Origin: Perilla frutescens
Lineage: Eukaryota; Streptophyta; Magnoliopsida; Lamiales; Lamiaceae
Length of the DNA stretch: 64,000 bases
Direction of reading: 5' to 3'
Assembly (NCBI GenBank): GCA_026008535.1
Contig: BRKX01000003.1
Coordinates: forward strand, 66,799,001-66,863,000
The position numbers were made by a program, and so were the translations under genes. A model generated the notes under the pieces. The model was given only the letters and a program-made list of their open reading frames with translations, had not been told where the DNA came from and did no database searches. The stretch's first letter is position 1. Each line of letters begins with the position of its first letter. This document shows positions 23,901-36,417 of the stretch, in pieces.

Positions 23901-24502
23901 TATTAAGGTCTTGAGAAGTTGAAGCATGTTCTTTTGACATACCTGTTTATGCCTTTATTGATTCCGAGTTATTTGAGTAGTCATACTTGTTGATCATTTC
24001 GGTATCTATTCATTCTCAGTTGACTTGTGAATGAATCTTGCATACTTGTTATTGATGTTCGCCTACGAAGAGGCTTTTTCTTTCAAGCATGATTCCGCTT
24101 GTTTCCAGTTTATCTTAAGTTATCTTTTTGTTTCGTTCCATGAATGGGACAATATGATTTATTTGACTCCGACTTGTTAATGAGTCCTTGTCTTTGTGAC
24201 CCACGAAGGGGTCTTGTTTATTTAAAGAGTCGAATTCCTATCTACTTGTCTTTGGATTCTGTTTAAATCTCGATTGGCCTATGATATGGCATTCCTTCAA
24301 CTTGATTGAACCCTTTGACTTATTTGATTCATTGAAAACGATAGTTCTTCTAAGTCATGAAGTTAAGTTGCCCAAGTTTTTGAGGCGCTAACTTAGTTTA
24401 ATTCTAGGAACACCCCTCTAGATTTCCGATTAATCTTTCTACTTTTATGCCTAACATCCCGTCCCCATTAAAAATGACCGCCTAAGGGACCGGGCTGTTA
24501 CA
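20959..24502 (+). mobile_element. solo LTR of a Ty3/gypsy-type retrotransposon (3544 bp)
   Basis: Starts TGTAACGCCCC and ends GGCTGTTACA, with the perfect 5-bp target repeat GAAAT on each side (20954-20958, 24503-24507). A TATAAATA box lies at 21664-21671. There is no interior, primer site or second LTR, so it is the product of LTR-LTR recombination. A run of GCACGG/CCGTGC words lies at 22320-22490. The block CACTGAGTACATTAGTGCTC...TTTTCAGGT near 23655-23705 is shared with other LTRs here. Frames within it, such as 21727-22104, are not genes. Tekay-like affiliation is an inference from LTR size and words. Confidence 0.92.
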
Positions 24503-24680
24503 GAAATTATTTCAATTGAATAATTTGTTAAGTCTATCTCCTCCCAAAAATATTTAATTAAATATTAGATCATCACAGAATAAAAAATTGAAAAGAATAT
24601 AATGGGCCACAGCCACGTGTCAAATTTTAAAAGGGTTAGGGCACTACCCTTACCGGGAGGTAGAATTCTCCCTAGAAAAC

Positions 24681-26523
24681 ACTTTTAGGACAAAACTTAT
24701 TGTGAACCACCTCGTTAAGCACTCTCACTCCATCGGTGAACAACCTCGATAACCGAAAAGAAAGGAATGTTCAACGGTAACTAGCTACCTAAACTCAAAT
24801 TAATTAGGAGAGGTCAAGTTAGGTGAACTCGCACATACTCAAATTAAGATTAAGATATTTTCATTTTCCACACCCAATAATTTAAACTACATTTTCACGT
24901 GATAGCCTACATTTTTTTCCCGAGTGGAATATGGGATAGATATGGAGCTGGGTAGGATAAGATTGAGTCAAATATATATATATATATATATATATATAGA
25001 TAGATAGGTAAAATAAATAAATTAAATGAAGATATATAAGATACTTTGTAACACTAGAGCACTGAATATATAAATACTATGTAAAGTTAACTAAAAAACA
25101 CACAGCTCATAATAATTATATTATAGTACAATATTGATGATACCGAACTAAAACTTTTATAGCTAGTTGATATATCAAACGTCAGTTTCATTTTTCCACT
25201 TTTAAAGTCAATTTCATTTAAACACATGCAGGAAAAATATATGAATTGCACCTACCTATAGATGCATCGATCATGATCGATCTCTCCCCAGTTGCATGTA
25301 CACAATAGTCAAATAAAAAATGATAACTACCTCACTTTTTAGCGAGTGCTGTATATATGTGTATATTTCATTTAGCGAGTCAACGTTCGTTCATCTCGTG
25401 CTCACACAAACACTTAAACAGTAGAGATTATTCTTATGAGGAAATGATTTCGGGATCGAAGCCCACCGCTCACTTTTTCAATTCAAAAAGAAATTAATTA
25501 ATAATGTCGTGTTCTTGTTAAATATATGCATATGTGCACGTATCTTGTCTTAAATATGCATAGACAACATGGTGACCGATTGATGTAATATTTACAACTG
25601 TGTAGTTAAAAAAAATGTCATATGATAATAACCTAATTTATTAATACATACTATATATGTACAGTATATGTATTTTAAAACTTAAAAGTTTGAAAGATCG
25701 TTATTTTATAAGAGGGGAGTTTAATTAATAAAGTGTCTTTAGAGATAGCAGCTACCAATTTGGTATAAAAAAAAAAAATCAAACACAAAATAATGAAATA
25801 TTGTTCCTTATGATTATCCATGAGAAAAAGGCACTGTCGTTTTCTGTAAGCAAGTCACATTTTAGGAAATTTGCTCTTTTAATTTGGTCCGCTAAGTTTG
25901 CCCTCTTTCAGTTCTGGCCCTCACTTTTCAAGCTTCTGATTTTTAATCCTAAACATTTTTTAATTTAATTTTTTTTCCCCGTTAAATGCTATATAGCAAG
26001 TTAATTATCTGTTAAAAAATCGATGTGGAAAATAAGGGGAAATAATAGGAACTTTAGGGCCAAAATCACGAGAGGACGAATTTAATAGATATATGGACCC
26101 TAATTATGAAAGAATAAATCATAAACGAAAAAGTAAAAAAGTAAATATATTAATAATTAAATTCTAATATAAAAAATCAAACCCTAATAAAATAGACTTA
26201 CTAAAAAAATTAAAACTATACATAAACCTTAATTTCGAAGTGTTAATCTTAATTAAGTAATAATTATAAGCCCTAGCTAATTTTAAAAAATCGACCTTAA
26301 TTAATAATCTATACTATATTAAAAAGATTTATCACTCTAATTATGAAATATTCAACATGTACTATAAAACAATTCATCCAAAATTTACAAAAGTTAAAAT
26401 TGAATTGAAAATTAAAAACCTAACCAGAAACAAGAAAATGCTACACAGCAAGTGATCCAATTCCAAATTTAACGGGCACAAATTAATTCCCTGAATTTTA
26501 ATAATTAGTTTCTACACGTTTTT

Positions 26524-26567
<44 letters not shown>

Positions 26568-29041
26568 TTAAATTAATAATAATTACTAAAAGTGATTTAA
26601 TTTGACATGACATCACTATCAATTAAAAATTGAAAAAATGTTGCATCTCCTAATCAGAACCAGAACACAAAAATGAATGGAAGTTCCGTATGCTTCGAAG
26701 TTTAGTGGATTTGATCATTCAGAAAAGGGTAGAGCACTAAATAAAGCAAGAACCAAAAGCCACGTCTATGAATAATTACATTCGTTTCGTTACGTTTTGT
26801 TGGTTATTTTAGAATTTTAATTTAAAATTAATAATTAATTTTTTAGATTAATATATCTCTCCCTTTTATATTATATAAAATCTTATTCACTTATATTTTT
26901 TTAAAAAGTTGAAATTTTTTTCTCTCTCCATGTATTCATAAGGTTAAATTTGAGAGAGGGAGGGTGTCAAAGTATATAAAACAACAAACATTTTGACAAA
27001 AAAAAATATAAAACAATAAACAAAACAAAACAGAGAGTATATAATAACAATACCGTGATCGTAAATAGAAATTTTGTGTTTTTTCACTCATTTCCATCTT
27101 CCGAAAAAGAAATGTAATCTTATATTTATTTAATTGTTTATTTTTATGTAAAATTATGAATATTAATATATTACAAATCCAACAATATATTTTTTCCATG
27201 AATAAAAGAAACATAATTAATGTAAATATGCTTCTAATTAATATTAATATATTGATTTCCGGATCAATGCTCATATTACATGATGAACAATTGTTATTTC
27301 TATTATTATATTAATTACGTTATATATATGGTAAAATTTTGGCAAAATTTGACTGTATTTCAATCTATCTATATGTTTTATGTTTCGATATTTATTGATT
27401 TTGGATATTTTTTATGTTTATTGTACTGAATTTATTTATTTTGCATTGTTCTCTATTTTGTTAATAGTAGCATGCAATATTAAACTATGATGAGTATATT
27501 AATATAATAACCTAACAACTGGAAATTCCTTCTTCATAGTGAAGTATCTATTTATTATTTTATTTTATTTTGTCTCAATTATGTACATTAATTGTTTTGT
27601 ACATTATTACATTTTTTTTTTTATTCTAATTGAATTATTTGTATACCAGTGACAGATCACTTTGGGAGCCGCAGTAGGAACATCTTGGGGGTCTAATACA
27701 GTTGTTGAGAATATTGTGTTTAATCAAATTGCAAAACCCAAAGAAAATAGTGTGCTACATGTAATTAAATTGCCTTAATAAAATCAAAACATTCATTTAA
27801 ATATAATGTTCTATATTATTTAAATATTGTCTTGAAAACGAGTATCTTGGAGTGAGAATTGCATGAATAAGAATCAAATGAAGATGATTAGTTCATGTAT
27901 GAAGATCAAATACTATATGTGTATACCTTTGAATGGAAAACCATTTTCTTCCTTTCTCTTTTGGCAATAGACATTGGAAAACACATTCGAGACTAGAAGA
28001 GAAAGAAATGCTAATGTGATCTTACATATATAAGATGACCAATATTTTATTATTTTAAAATATAATATTGTTAGAATTGGTCTTTGTAATTTGTTATCCA
28101 CGATTCTTAAATTGGTCCGAAATAATCATTTTGTATTCCACTCTTATATTTTATTTTTATTTAGGTTCATGTTTATTCCGATTGTAAATGTAAAATTGGT
28201 TGTAGTTTTAATTATTTTGATAGTTTTAATCATAATTTTTCCTTTTTATCTAATGTTAAAAATTATTGTACAAAATTTTGTTAAAGTATTTGCTATATTA
28301 TTGTACAATTTTATTAAATCAGGGTTTGTAGAATTGGTGATAGTTCTTAATTTTTTATTTTGAAAAAATGGTTGTGCATTATGATTAACGGTATCAATTA
28401 TTTAAAAATATGACGTTTAAATATTATGTATTTATTTTATTAACTAATATTATTTTTATTAAGCTTCCATGTTCCGATGATTTAGAAAATCTATTTTTAC
28501 ACAATATTCCACCACACTTTATATATTTATTTTATTGGACATCATATCATTAAGTATAATATATTTATATAATCAAATATATATATATAAATATATTTGA
28601 TTTGATTGAGTAAATAATTTTGTAATATAATGGAGTTTATTATAGTTGATTTAGGAAAAATTGTGGAAAGAATTGGATTTTTTTTATTTCATATGTAGTA
28701 AAATTCGTATTTTTTAATTGACTCACGGATATCCAAACATATATTTTCTGAGAATTTATGATATATGATCAAATTGTCATTTATTAGGTTGCTTTTTAAA
28801 ATATTTATTTTTTTATTTAAAAATTTTCTCTATCTAACTAATGTATATTTGCAATATGCCACAATATTTTAATTATTTTATATGTTATATTAAAATAAGT
28901 TTTTAACTATTAAATTACATGTTAAAATAATGATTAATTAATGTAAATTTAGTTGGGTGGCTTACACAATGTAAGTATCATATTTCTTTATTCCCAAAGA
29001 ACTTGATGGTTCAATATCTATTTTTTTTTTAAAAAAACATA
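24681..29041. other. AT-rich intergenic region, no gene seen
   Basis: Holds (TA)n tracts near 24976-25000 and 26529-26564 and many short AT-rich frames with no domain. The segment around 25870-26100 (phrases like AATTTGGTCC and GGACCC in opposite directions) looks like an old MITE, but its ends could not be fixed. Nothing supports a gene. Confidence 0.5.
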
Positions 29042-29325
29042 TCTATTTTTATATTAAATTTATAATATAGATAGATAATAGGTTGGAGAAAAGAGGAATG
29101 ATAGGTTTTGAATGCAAGGCATCCATCTTTTACACATGAAGGCCCATTCCAGACGTCTCCTTTTTACACATGGATCTCCACCATTTGGGTGTCATTGTGG
29201 TCTTCAAACGAGACCTCTTTCTTTTACACACGGGTATTCATTCCTTATGTGTCCGAAGAACTAATAAAAATTTATCTTAAAATTTTACATATCTTATCTG
29301 TGCAACGCCCAGTGGGTCATGCTAG
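29042..29325 (+). mobile_element. possible short Helitron remnant
   Basis: The 3' side reads GTGCAACGCCCAGTGGGTC...CTAG followed by T. This resembles the hairpin and CTAG-T terminus common in plant Helitrons. A candidate 5' TC preceded by A is at 29042. There is no coding content. The hairpin is degenerate and the 5' end is a guess. Confidence 0.4.
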
Positions 29326-29449
29326 TATTATTGAAGATTAATTGCTCCATGGAATTAATTAATGTTGCATGCCTTGATTTGAAACATAAGAATTAGGACC
29401 ATTAAATAAGAAGAGCCTTTATCGGCATGTCTTAAAAACACAAGATATT

Positions 29450-31162
29450 TGTTAAGAAAATTGTTGGGAAAATTCCAAATGATGGTTTTGATGAAATGTC
29501 AGGTTATGAAAAGCTGGAAATCAGGGATAATGACCGAATAAGACTTCAAGCTGAGATGAGAGACAGCTATTCAGAAGCATGGTCAACCAGTTTACAGGTT
29601 GCCTTGATCAGACCAGTCAGAGTAAACTCTTCAAAGCTTGAGATAAGTTGTAAAGGGGGAAGAGAACTTTGGAGACTGGTAGGCATCCACAGATGAGTTA
29701 ATCATCAATCTTAGCAAAAAGCCAAGATAGACTGATGAACAGAATCAGCTTGAAAGCTGAAACTGATCTGATCAGAGATCAGTCAGAGCTAATCCTAAAC
29801 TGATCAATTTACTGGTAAAACAGCTCTAAATACATTGAGCCTCCACTTAACTGACCATACATCAGTTCAGAGAGAAAAGGTAAAATCTCAATCAGGTAGC
29901 CAACTGATAAGTCTAGAAATGTAAGCTTTTAAGCTTAGCCGATGAGTCAGGTGAACTAGACTATATCATGATAGAAGCTCAAGGCAGCTGAAGATCTGCT
30001 AACTGGACAATCTCAGAGCTGAAAGACGAGATAGCTGAGAGCCCGTCAGCTGAATGTCTAAGAAATGATAGACGAATCACCTGCTCCTACTGACAAGCAG
30101 TTAATGAAGATCTTAACAGGAAATATTTAGAAGGTCCTGATGATCTTAGAGCAGAGAATATTAAAGTCAAAACGGCTAGTTCATTAAAAGAGCTTCAAAC
30201 GGCTACAAGCATCAAAATGCCACCGGTGATTTCTAAACATCACCAATCATAACGGTCAAAATTCACTCATCTATTTAAAGAGCGTGAAATCAATTTTGGC
30301 CAAGACTTTCGCCAATCTAACTTTGCTATTTTGCATAACGAGCTATTTCTTTCTCTCTCCCTACAGCTCAAAGCTCAATACTCTCAAAGTGCGAAAAGTC
30401 TTAAACTGAGAAGGCGTGCTTCAAGTTCAAAGCAAGCTGCTAAGTTGATGCAGAATTCCAACAAGAGCAAAGCTTCTCAGTATAGTCCCTCAAAGATCAA
30501 CCACTCAGCTCAAGAGAAAGGAGCACTCCAGGTTGATAACAGATTCAAGACTGTCTTCTTGAAGATCGAGCGAGATCTAAAATCGTGTAAAGACGGACAA
30601 TAGCACCTAAAGTCTCAGCGAGCAGTTGAGACCGGTAAGTGTGAGATGTCGACCTAGAAACCGGTTGAGGAGGAGCGTGTACCGACGGGTCCGTTCTTCC
30701 GGGACAACAATAGTTGGAAAGAAGGTCGCGCTCGGGTTGAAGGGTGCCGTTTTCAGGTCCAACAGGAATTCTTCACTGTGTAATTGCAATAAAGAAACTT
30801 TACACTTGCATAGTGGATTGCCCTTCTGCGGAAGGAAGAGAGGACGTAGAAGTAGGAAGCTTCGAATCTCTATAAAGCTCTGTGTGTTGTTCTTACTGTT
30901 TTTCAGTCTTGCAAGTTCTTTAACTGCACACATTCACACACACAGACTGAACTGACAAGCTTCAGCCACGTCTTCTAGCTATCAGTTGAAAACTGATCAG
31001 CTCACCAGCTAAGCCTCTGTCAGCTTCTCTCAACTGATCAGTCAGCACAGATAAATCTCAAAAGTGAGTGAGGGCCCTATCTATTCTGCATCTGTTTTAA
31101 AGTTTTTGAAGTCAGTTTATTCACCCCCTCTAAACTGACAAAGGCTCGCACCGAGACCAACA
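29450..31162 (+). mobile_element. solo LTR, copia SIRE-like (1713 bp)
   Basis: Starts TGTTAAGAAAATTGTTGGG and ends GAGACCAACA, flanked by the 5-bp repeat ATATT (29445-29449, 31163-31167). A TATA-like block near 30273 (CTATTTAAAG) would drive transcription. No primer site follows, so it is a solo LTR. The sequence is unusually rich in TGATCA and CAGCTGA words. Frames inside (29496-29696, 30331-30603, 30626-30955) are incidental. The SIRE-like placement rests on the GTTGGGAAAATTCCAAATGA-type start and is tentative. Confidence 0.8.
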
Positions 31163-31391
31163 ATATTTAATTTTGTTTTTTAAATAATATTATAGAAATA
31201 TTTTAATAAAATTATTGGTATGTCACTGCAATTAATTAATTAGTTATATCAGTGTATCGAATGCATGCAAAGTATTATAATATTTACATATACCCATTTT
31301 GCACCAAATGCATGCAAATATATATTAACTCGAAATTTCGAATATGCATATCTGTGTGCATATTTAATTGAAAAGTAATCTTTATTTTATA

Positions 31392-31635
31392 CTCCCCCGT
31401 TTCTGAATAATTGTCATTCTAGCATTTTAATTTTGTTTCACAAAAGGTGTCATTCTAGAAATTCGAGACAGAAAATCAATAATTTTCTCACATTTGCCCT
31501 CATTTAATGCATTCAAACATATATGTTTAACTCATTTAATTAATGTATTCACATAAGGGTATAGTAGGTAAGTTAATCAGTTTATTAATTTATGTGCATT
31601 CATCCAAAATGACACTTAAACAGAAATGAAGGGAG
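31392..31635. mobile_element. Stowaway MITE (244 bp)
   Basis: Flanked by TA on both sides. The left end CTCCCCCGTTTCTGAATAAT and right end TAAACAGAAATGAAGGGAG form inverted repeats of the CTCCCTCCGTTTC plant Stowaway family (Tc1/mariner). Internal halves carry matching TGTCATT/AATGACA words. Confidence 0.8.
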
Positions 31636-31834
31636 TACTTAATTTGGATCGACATATACTATGTATCACAGTAACGGTTATATCAAATTTGCACAAATAC
31701 TTACGGAATAATTAAATATAGTATATGTATATACAAATAATAGTGAAATCTTAATTCTTCTTCAACTTCGCACTAGATCAAAGGATCATTATTGAATAAC
31801 GTATGATACAAGACAGAATAAGAACAATATAATA

Positions 31835-31925
31835 TATGCCATAGAGAACAAATGATCATGGGTTCAAATTTTCTCAATATCACCAAGTCGGGTGTGTGAG
31901 TAAAAATAAAAATAAAAATAAAAAT
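31835..31925 (+). mobile_element. SINE fragment (tRNA-derived type)
   Basis: Contains a box-B-like GGTTCAAATT, the family word CTCAATATCACCAAGTCGGG, TGTGTGAGT, and an (AAAAT)n tail. Three related copies are near 50926, 51225 and 52350. Confidence 0.55.
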
Positions 31926-32056
31926 AAAATCAAATTGCATATATTTGCGTTTACTTGCAAATAATTGATACACAATTAGTGCTTGCGGCCGAGGCTTCTT
32001 TTCTTTTTCTTTTTTTCCGATAAGAGATTGAAATGCATACCACAAAATTAGTAAAT

Positions 32057-32385
32057 GTATCCAGCAAGAACCGTGTATTTGGTAGTCATTGCTCGTTCAC
32101 GCGAGGCCCTGTCCTAACACGAGGCCCGAGGTGTAATTTACTGATTCGGCTGGACAATGTATTCAACGACCCCTTGGTTACAGTTTCTGGCGTAGCAATC
32201 TTAGTATATATGCCTTTATCTAGGCTACCAAACATTGCCTAAACTAATTTACTCATTCCAGAAGTTAATCTACCAAATAAAACAATGTACCAAACAGATG
32301 CGTGAAACAATCTTAGTATATTTATCTTAATAACCAAACACACAATTAAAATAGCTAATACACAATTATCTTTCAAAGCAATCCA
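32057..32385 (-). repeat. MITE plus flanking repeat, inverted relative to the copy at 45610-45962
   Basis: The block shares, in reverse orientation, most of its sequence with 45610-45962, including GGTGTAATTTACTGATTCGG, TCTGGCGTAGCAATCTTAGT and the end CTACCAAACATTGCC. The left terminal repeat of the MITE part has been lost here. No coding content. Confidence 0.75.
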
Positions 32386-32514
32386 TATGAATATTTGAAT
32401 TAATTATACATCTTGGTCAAGAACTCGATGACTCGATCGATCACCACCCGCTCCACAAAATTAGGACATTTTAATTACTTGTATTAATTAATAGGGTTTT
32501 AATATAACATATAT

Positions 32515-32597
32515 GGGGGAGACTTGTGTGAGACCGTCTAACGGGTCTCTTACGTTAGACGGATCTCCCCTGACCCGACCCGGGTCCGACCCGACCC
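32515..32597 (+). repeat. left terminal inverted repeat of the 11.9-kb MULE
   Basis: Matches the reverse complement of 44291-44372 over about 83 bp with few differences. It is followed by TATATATA and a pyrimidine-rich, then GC-rich leader up to the transposase start, so it probably also contains the promoter. Confidence 0.92.
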
Positions 32598-32828
32598 AGT
32601 CATATATATATTAAAAAAAAAAATCAGAATTTTTTCTCTCAAAAGCTCGATCGCTCGCTCGCTCTCTCCCAGCTGATCTAGGTTTTCTCCATCATCTCAC
32701 GGCGGCAATACGTTTTTTCCGTCCAGCTCGCCGCCGCAACCACGTTTCCCCCATCCAGATCGCCGCGCCACCTAGCTTTCCCGTCGAGCTCGCGGCGGTG
32801 CAAATAATTTCCCCCTCCAGCGAATTCA

Positions 32829-35800
32829 ATGGATAATTTCAGAAAATTATGTAATCTTCCTATTGATGGAATTCCGATTAATTCCGGCGACGAAACAATA
32901 CAAACGACCAGTATGTGTTCTTATTTTATAAGATTTGTAATTTTGATTCAATTTTTCATCAATTATTAGGTATATCAATTTTTGCATTCAAACTGTTTGA
33001 TAATATGCTAGTATGAAGTGATTCATTGAACTTTTAGTTTAGTAATCTATTAGGATTACTGTAATCCTAAAAGTGATTTAAATTTTGTAAATTTCAGATA
33101 TTGTTATACTTGATAATGAAGACAATATTGAAGATGTAGAGACAACATCTATCAACGAGAATGAATCTGTTATGTTGCAAATTCAGAGTAAGTAGTACTT
33201 TACTTCTGTTCTTTTATTTTTTAAAATATCAACTGCAAAATGTACTTTGTAAATTAGTGATACTTCTATGATATATAATGATACTTTATAGCGTGATAGT
33301 AATCCTTCACTTAAAACGTAATTATGATTATGCCTGAATACATCAACAAAAATGTAAATCGCATGCATATATTGTATACAGTATTAATACTTCTATAGCT
33401 ATTATTCATATTTTGCAACTATTTCACTTGAAAACATAATTATAACTCACTCGATAGTAATTATACTTCTATTATATATAGTGATACTTTTTAGTGTGAT
33501 AGTAATCCTTCCCTTAAGACGTAATTAAGATTCTGCCTGAATAGATCAACAAAAGTGTAAATCGAATGCATATATTGAATTTTGAACACTAGTGCTCACT
33601 TCTATGGTAATTAATGATACATTCCACAAATTTATTGACAATATTTTTTTTATGCCTCATGAAATCAACATTTTTGTACACTACTGTATATTATATTTAT
33701 ATACAGTAGTAATACTTCTATGGTATTTAGTAATACTTGCTATGATGATAGTAATCCTTCTCTAGCTATTATTCATACTTTATAACTGTTTCACTTGAAA
33801 ACATAATTATAACTCACTTGATACTAATAATACTTCTATGATATATAGTGATACTTATTTCTGAGTGAATAGATCAACAAAAGTACATATCAGATGCATA
33901 TATTGAATTTTGTACAATAGTGATACTTCTATGGTATTATTTTATATTTATATACAGTAGTGATACTTCTGTGGTATTTAGTAATACTTCAATAGTATTT
34001 TGTGATACTACACCAGCACTTACTGAAATTATTTTATTACTTAGTGATATCTTGCACATTATTTCAATTATTAACAATTATGAATCACTTTTGCTTCTGA
34101 TGCAATAAATCAATAAAATGTAATTTTTGATATAAACTAAAAATTGTTGTAGGTGATTCTTTTGATGTAAAAGGTTGCCTTCTTGGTTTGAAAAGGAAGA
34201 AAATTGATGATATATATGACTTATATTGTAGTCATGCTCTTGAAAATGGGTTTAGTGTTAGGAAATCGACAACAAGAACTGAAAATGGATGTGTAGTTGA
34301 AAAGTACTTCTTGTGTTCTTGTGAGGGAGCCAAAAAAGAAAACACTTCTAGCTCAAGAAAGGTGAAAGTCACACGCACAGGTTGTAAGGCGTATTTAAGA
34401 GCAAAGATAAATAGTGATGGTTTATATGAAATTATTGAGCATAATCTCATGCACAATCACACACTCACAAGAAGAAAATGGAGCCATATGCACCGTTCGC
34501 ATAGATCGATAAACTGTGAGAAGGGTGATGTAATTGAGGGCATGCTCACATCAGGTATAAGAGCTACAGACTCTTTCCGATACATGGCGCATGACGCAGG
34601 AGGGGAGGATTGTGTTGGTCACACATTAAAAGATCACTTAAACTATGTCAACCGATTGAAGATGAGCATTATTGAAGGAGGAGATGCACAAACACTTATA
34701 GATGAAATGCATGCACAGGGTGTTGAAAATAAAGATTTTTTCTTTAGAGTAAAGTTAGATGATGAGGGAAGATTGTCAAATGTTTTTTGGAGGGATGCCA
34801 TGATGAAAGAGGATTATATGATATACGGTGATGTTGTTGTCTTCGACACAACATACCGTACTAACAAGTATAACCTCATTTGTGCACCATTTATAGGGAT
34901 CAATAATCATTGGAAAAATGTGATGTTTGGATGTGCATTCATATCAGATGAGAGGATTGAATCATTTATTTGGCTCTTTGAAGTTTTTAAGAAATCAATG
35001 GAGGAGAAATCTCCTGTATCAATATTTACCGATCAAGACCTAGCTATTGGCACTGCAATAGAACATGTATATTTCTCTATTTTATCATAATTCACTTAAA
35101 TGAATCTTTTATTTGAGATGTCATCTGCTGGTACATGTTTATATGATAATGATACTTCATCAATAGTTAATAGTACTTACATCACATCTAGTGATCCTTT
35201 ACTGTATATAAATTTTTCAGTTAATTTTTTTTTATTCAATGCAGAGTTTTCCTGATACAAGACACCGGTTATGCTTGTGGCATTTGTACCAAAATGCAAT
35301 AAGCCGGTTTGGAAATTTGAAAGCGAACAAGTCCTTCATTAATGAATTTCAAAAATGCTTGTCCGGATGCACAAATAGAGAGGAATTCGAACATTGCTGG
35401 AGCTCTATGATATCAACATATCATTTGGAGGACAACTCGTGGTTTTCCAGACTCTATTTGCTCAAGGAGAAGTGGTGCACTGGCTTGAACAATGACTTTT
35501 TCTCTGCTGGAATTTTATCATCCCAAAGAAGTGAAAGCACAAATAGTGCCATTGGATTCAATGCAAGGAAGTCAACAAGCTTGACAGAATTTTATGACAT
35601 TTTCAAAAGAACAGTCCAATCTTGGAGGAGGAATGAAGCATCTGACGAATTCCAATGCTCAAGAGCACAACCTACATCATTTATGCCGTTGACTGGACTT
35701 CTTAAGCATGCTTCAGAGGTATATACACTGACTCTTTTTACTGATTTTGAAGCTGAATTCTTGAGATGTATATCCTTGAATTGTGAAGTCATTCACTCTG

Positions 35801-36417
35801 ATGAAAGACTGCGATTCTATAATGTTAAGGATGACAGGGGCGTTACAGTTCATAATGTCAGTTTTAGTGATGTTGATAAATTCATAGTCTGCTCGTGTAA
35901 AAGATTTGAAGCTTGTGGGTTGTTATGTTGTCATATCCTCAGAATACTTCATATGCATTCAATAGTTGAGATACCTGAGCTTTATATTAATAAAAGATGG
36001 ACAAAAATGGTGAAAGCTCATTTGTGGGATACATTTGGAAGTGGAAGTGAGCAACCTGACCAGAATATAGATTCTATTTCTTGGAGAAATCATATGATGA
36101 GAAAGTACTATGCTACTGTTATGAAAGTCAAAGATAATGAAGAGGGAAGAAAGATACTTGAAGAAGAGCATAACAAGGTTGTAGCATATGTTGAAGACCT
36201 GCTGAGTACAGTACCTTCCGTGGCGGATACGGATGTTTCAAGCTCTTTTATTGCAATATTGGATCCTGCACGTTCAACCACAAAGGGTAGGAGAAAAAGA
36301 ATCAAAGGGCACCTTGAAAAAAAAAGAAGAATACAGGTGGCACTTCAATTTCAAAAGAGTTTGGATCCAAAACCCCTAATCCCAGATTTTTTTGAGAATG
36401 CATTCAGATTGTTTTGA
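32829..36417 (+). CDS. FAR1/FHY3-like MULE transposase, apparently intact (4 exons)
   Basis: DDE transposase that should bind the terminal repeats and cut and paste the element. Exons: 32829-32910, 33098-33187, 34153-35066, 35245-36417. All introns are GT-AG and the phases agree, giving 752 residues without a stop. A FAR1-type DNA-binding region lies at about residues 78-163 (CSCEG, TGCKAYL, HNLMHNH). The MULE core has catalytic candidates D289 (VFDTTYRTN), D351 (IFTDQD) and E459 (SQRSESTNSA). A SWIM zinc finger follows (C578, C580, C590, H592) and then a basic C-terminus. The last 17 codons lie inside the first unit of the 182-bp tandem array. The gene could be called FAR1-related in automated annotation, but the terminal repeats show that it belongs to a transposon. 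Confidence 0.92.
33240..34070 (+). repeat. AGTGATACTT word cluster in transposase intron 2
   Basis: Around 15-20 copies or near copies of AGTGATACTTC, AGTAATACTT and AGTAATCCTTC, for example near 33255, 33481, 33848, 33918, 33958 and 33979. All are on the plus strand, the sense strand of the gene. The small intron after 35066 and the 3' flank also hold some. Confidence 0.85.

Larger units (their letters stand above)
16937..24671 (+). mobile_element. MULE with FAR1-type transposase remnant, carrying a nested solo LTR
   Basis: Terminal inverted repeats of about 100 bp (16937-17036 and 24573-24671) begin GGAGAATTC and share the block GGTAGTGCCCTAACCCTTT. They are flanked by a perfect 9-bp repeat CTAGAAAAC (16928-16936 and 24672-24680), the Mutator signature. 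Inside are a broken transposase gene (17430-20047) and a 3544-bp LTR with its own 5-bp repeat (20959-24502). Without that insertion the element would be about 4.2 kb, a normal autonomous MULE size. Its terminal repeats are unlike those of the element at 32515, so it is a separate family. Confidence 0.95.

Noticed and set aside
27640..27780. Short frame reading like GAAVGTSWGSNTVVENIVFNQ
   Set aside because: It looks protein-like by eye, but it is under 50 codons, lacks convincing splice sites, matches no family I can name, and lies in AT-rich repeat-like DNA.
28091..28363. 90-residue hydrophobic frame
   Set aside because: Made of Ile/Val/Leu/Phe codons from AT-rich sequence; the apparent membrane protein is a composition artefact.
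30331..30955. Two frames of about 90-110 residues
   Set aside because: They lie within a solo LTR with clear target repeats, show no domain, and have no gene context.
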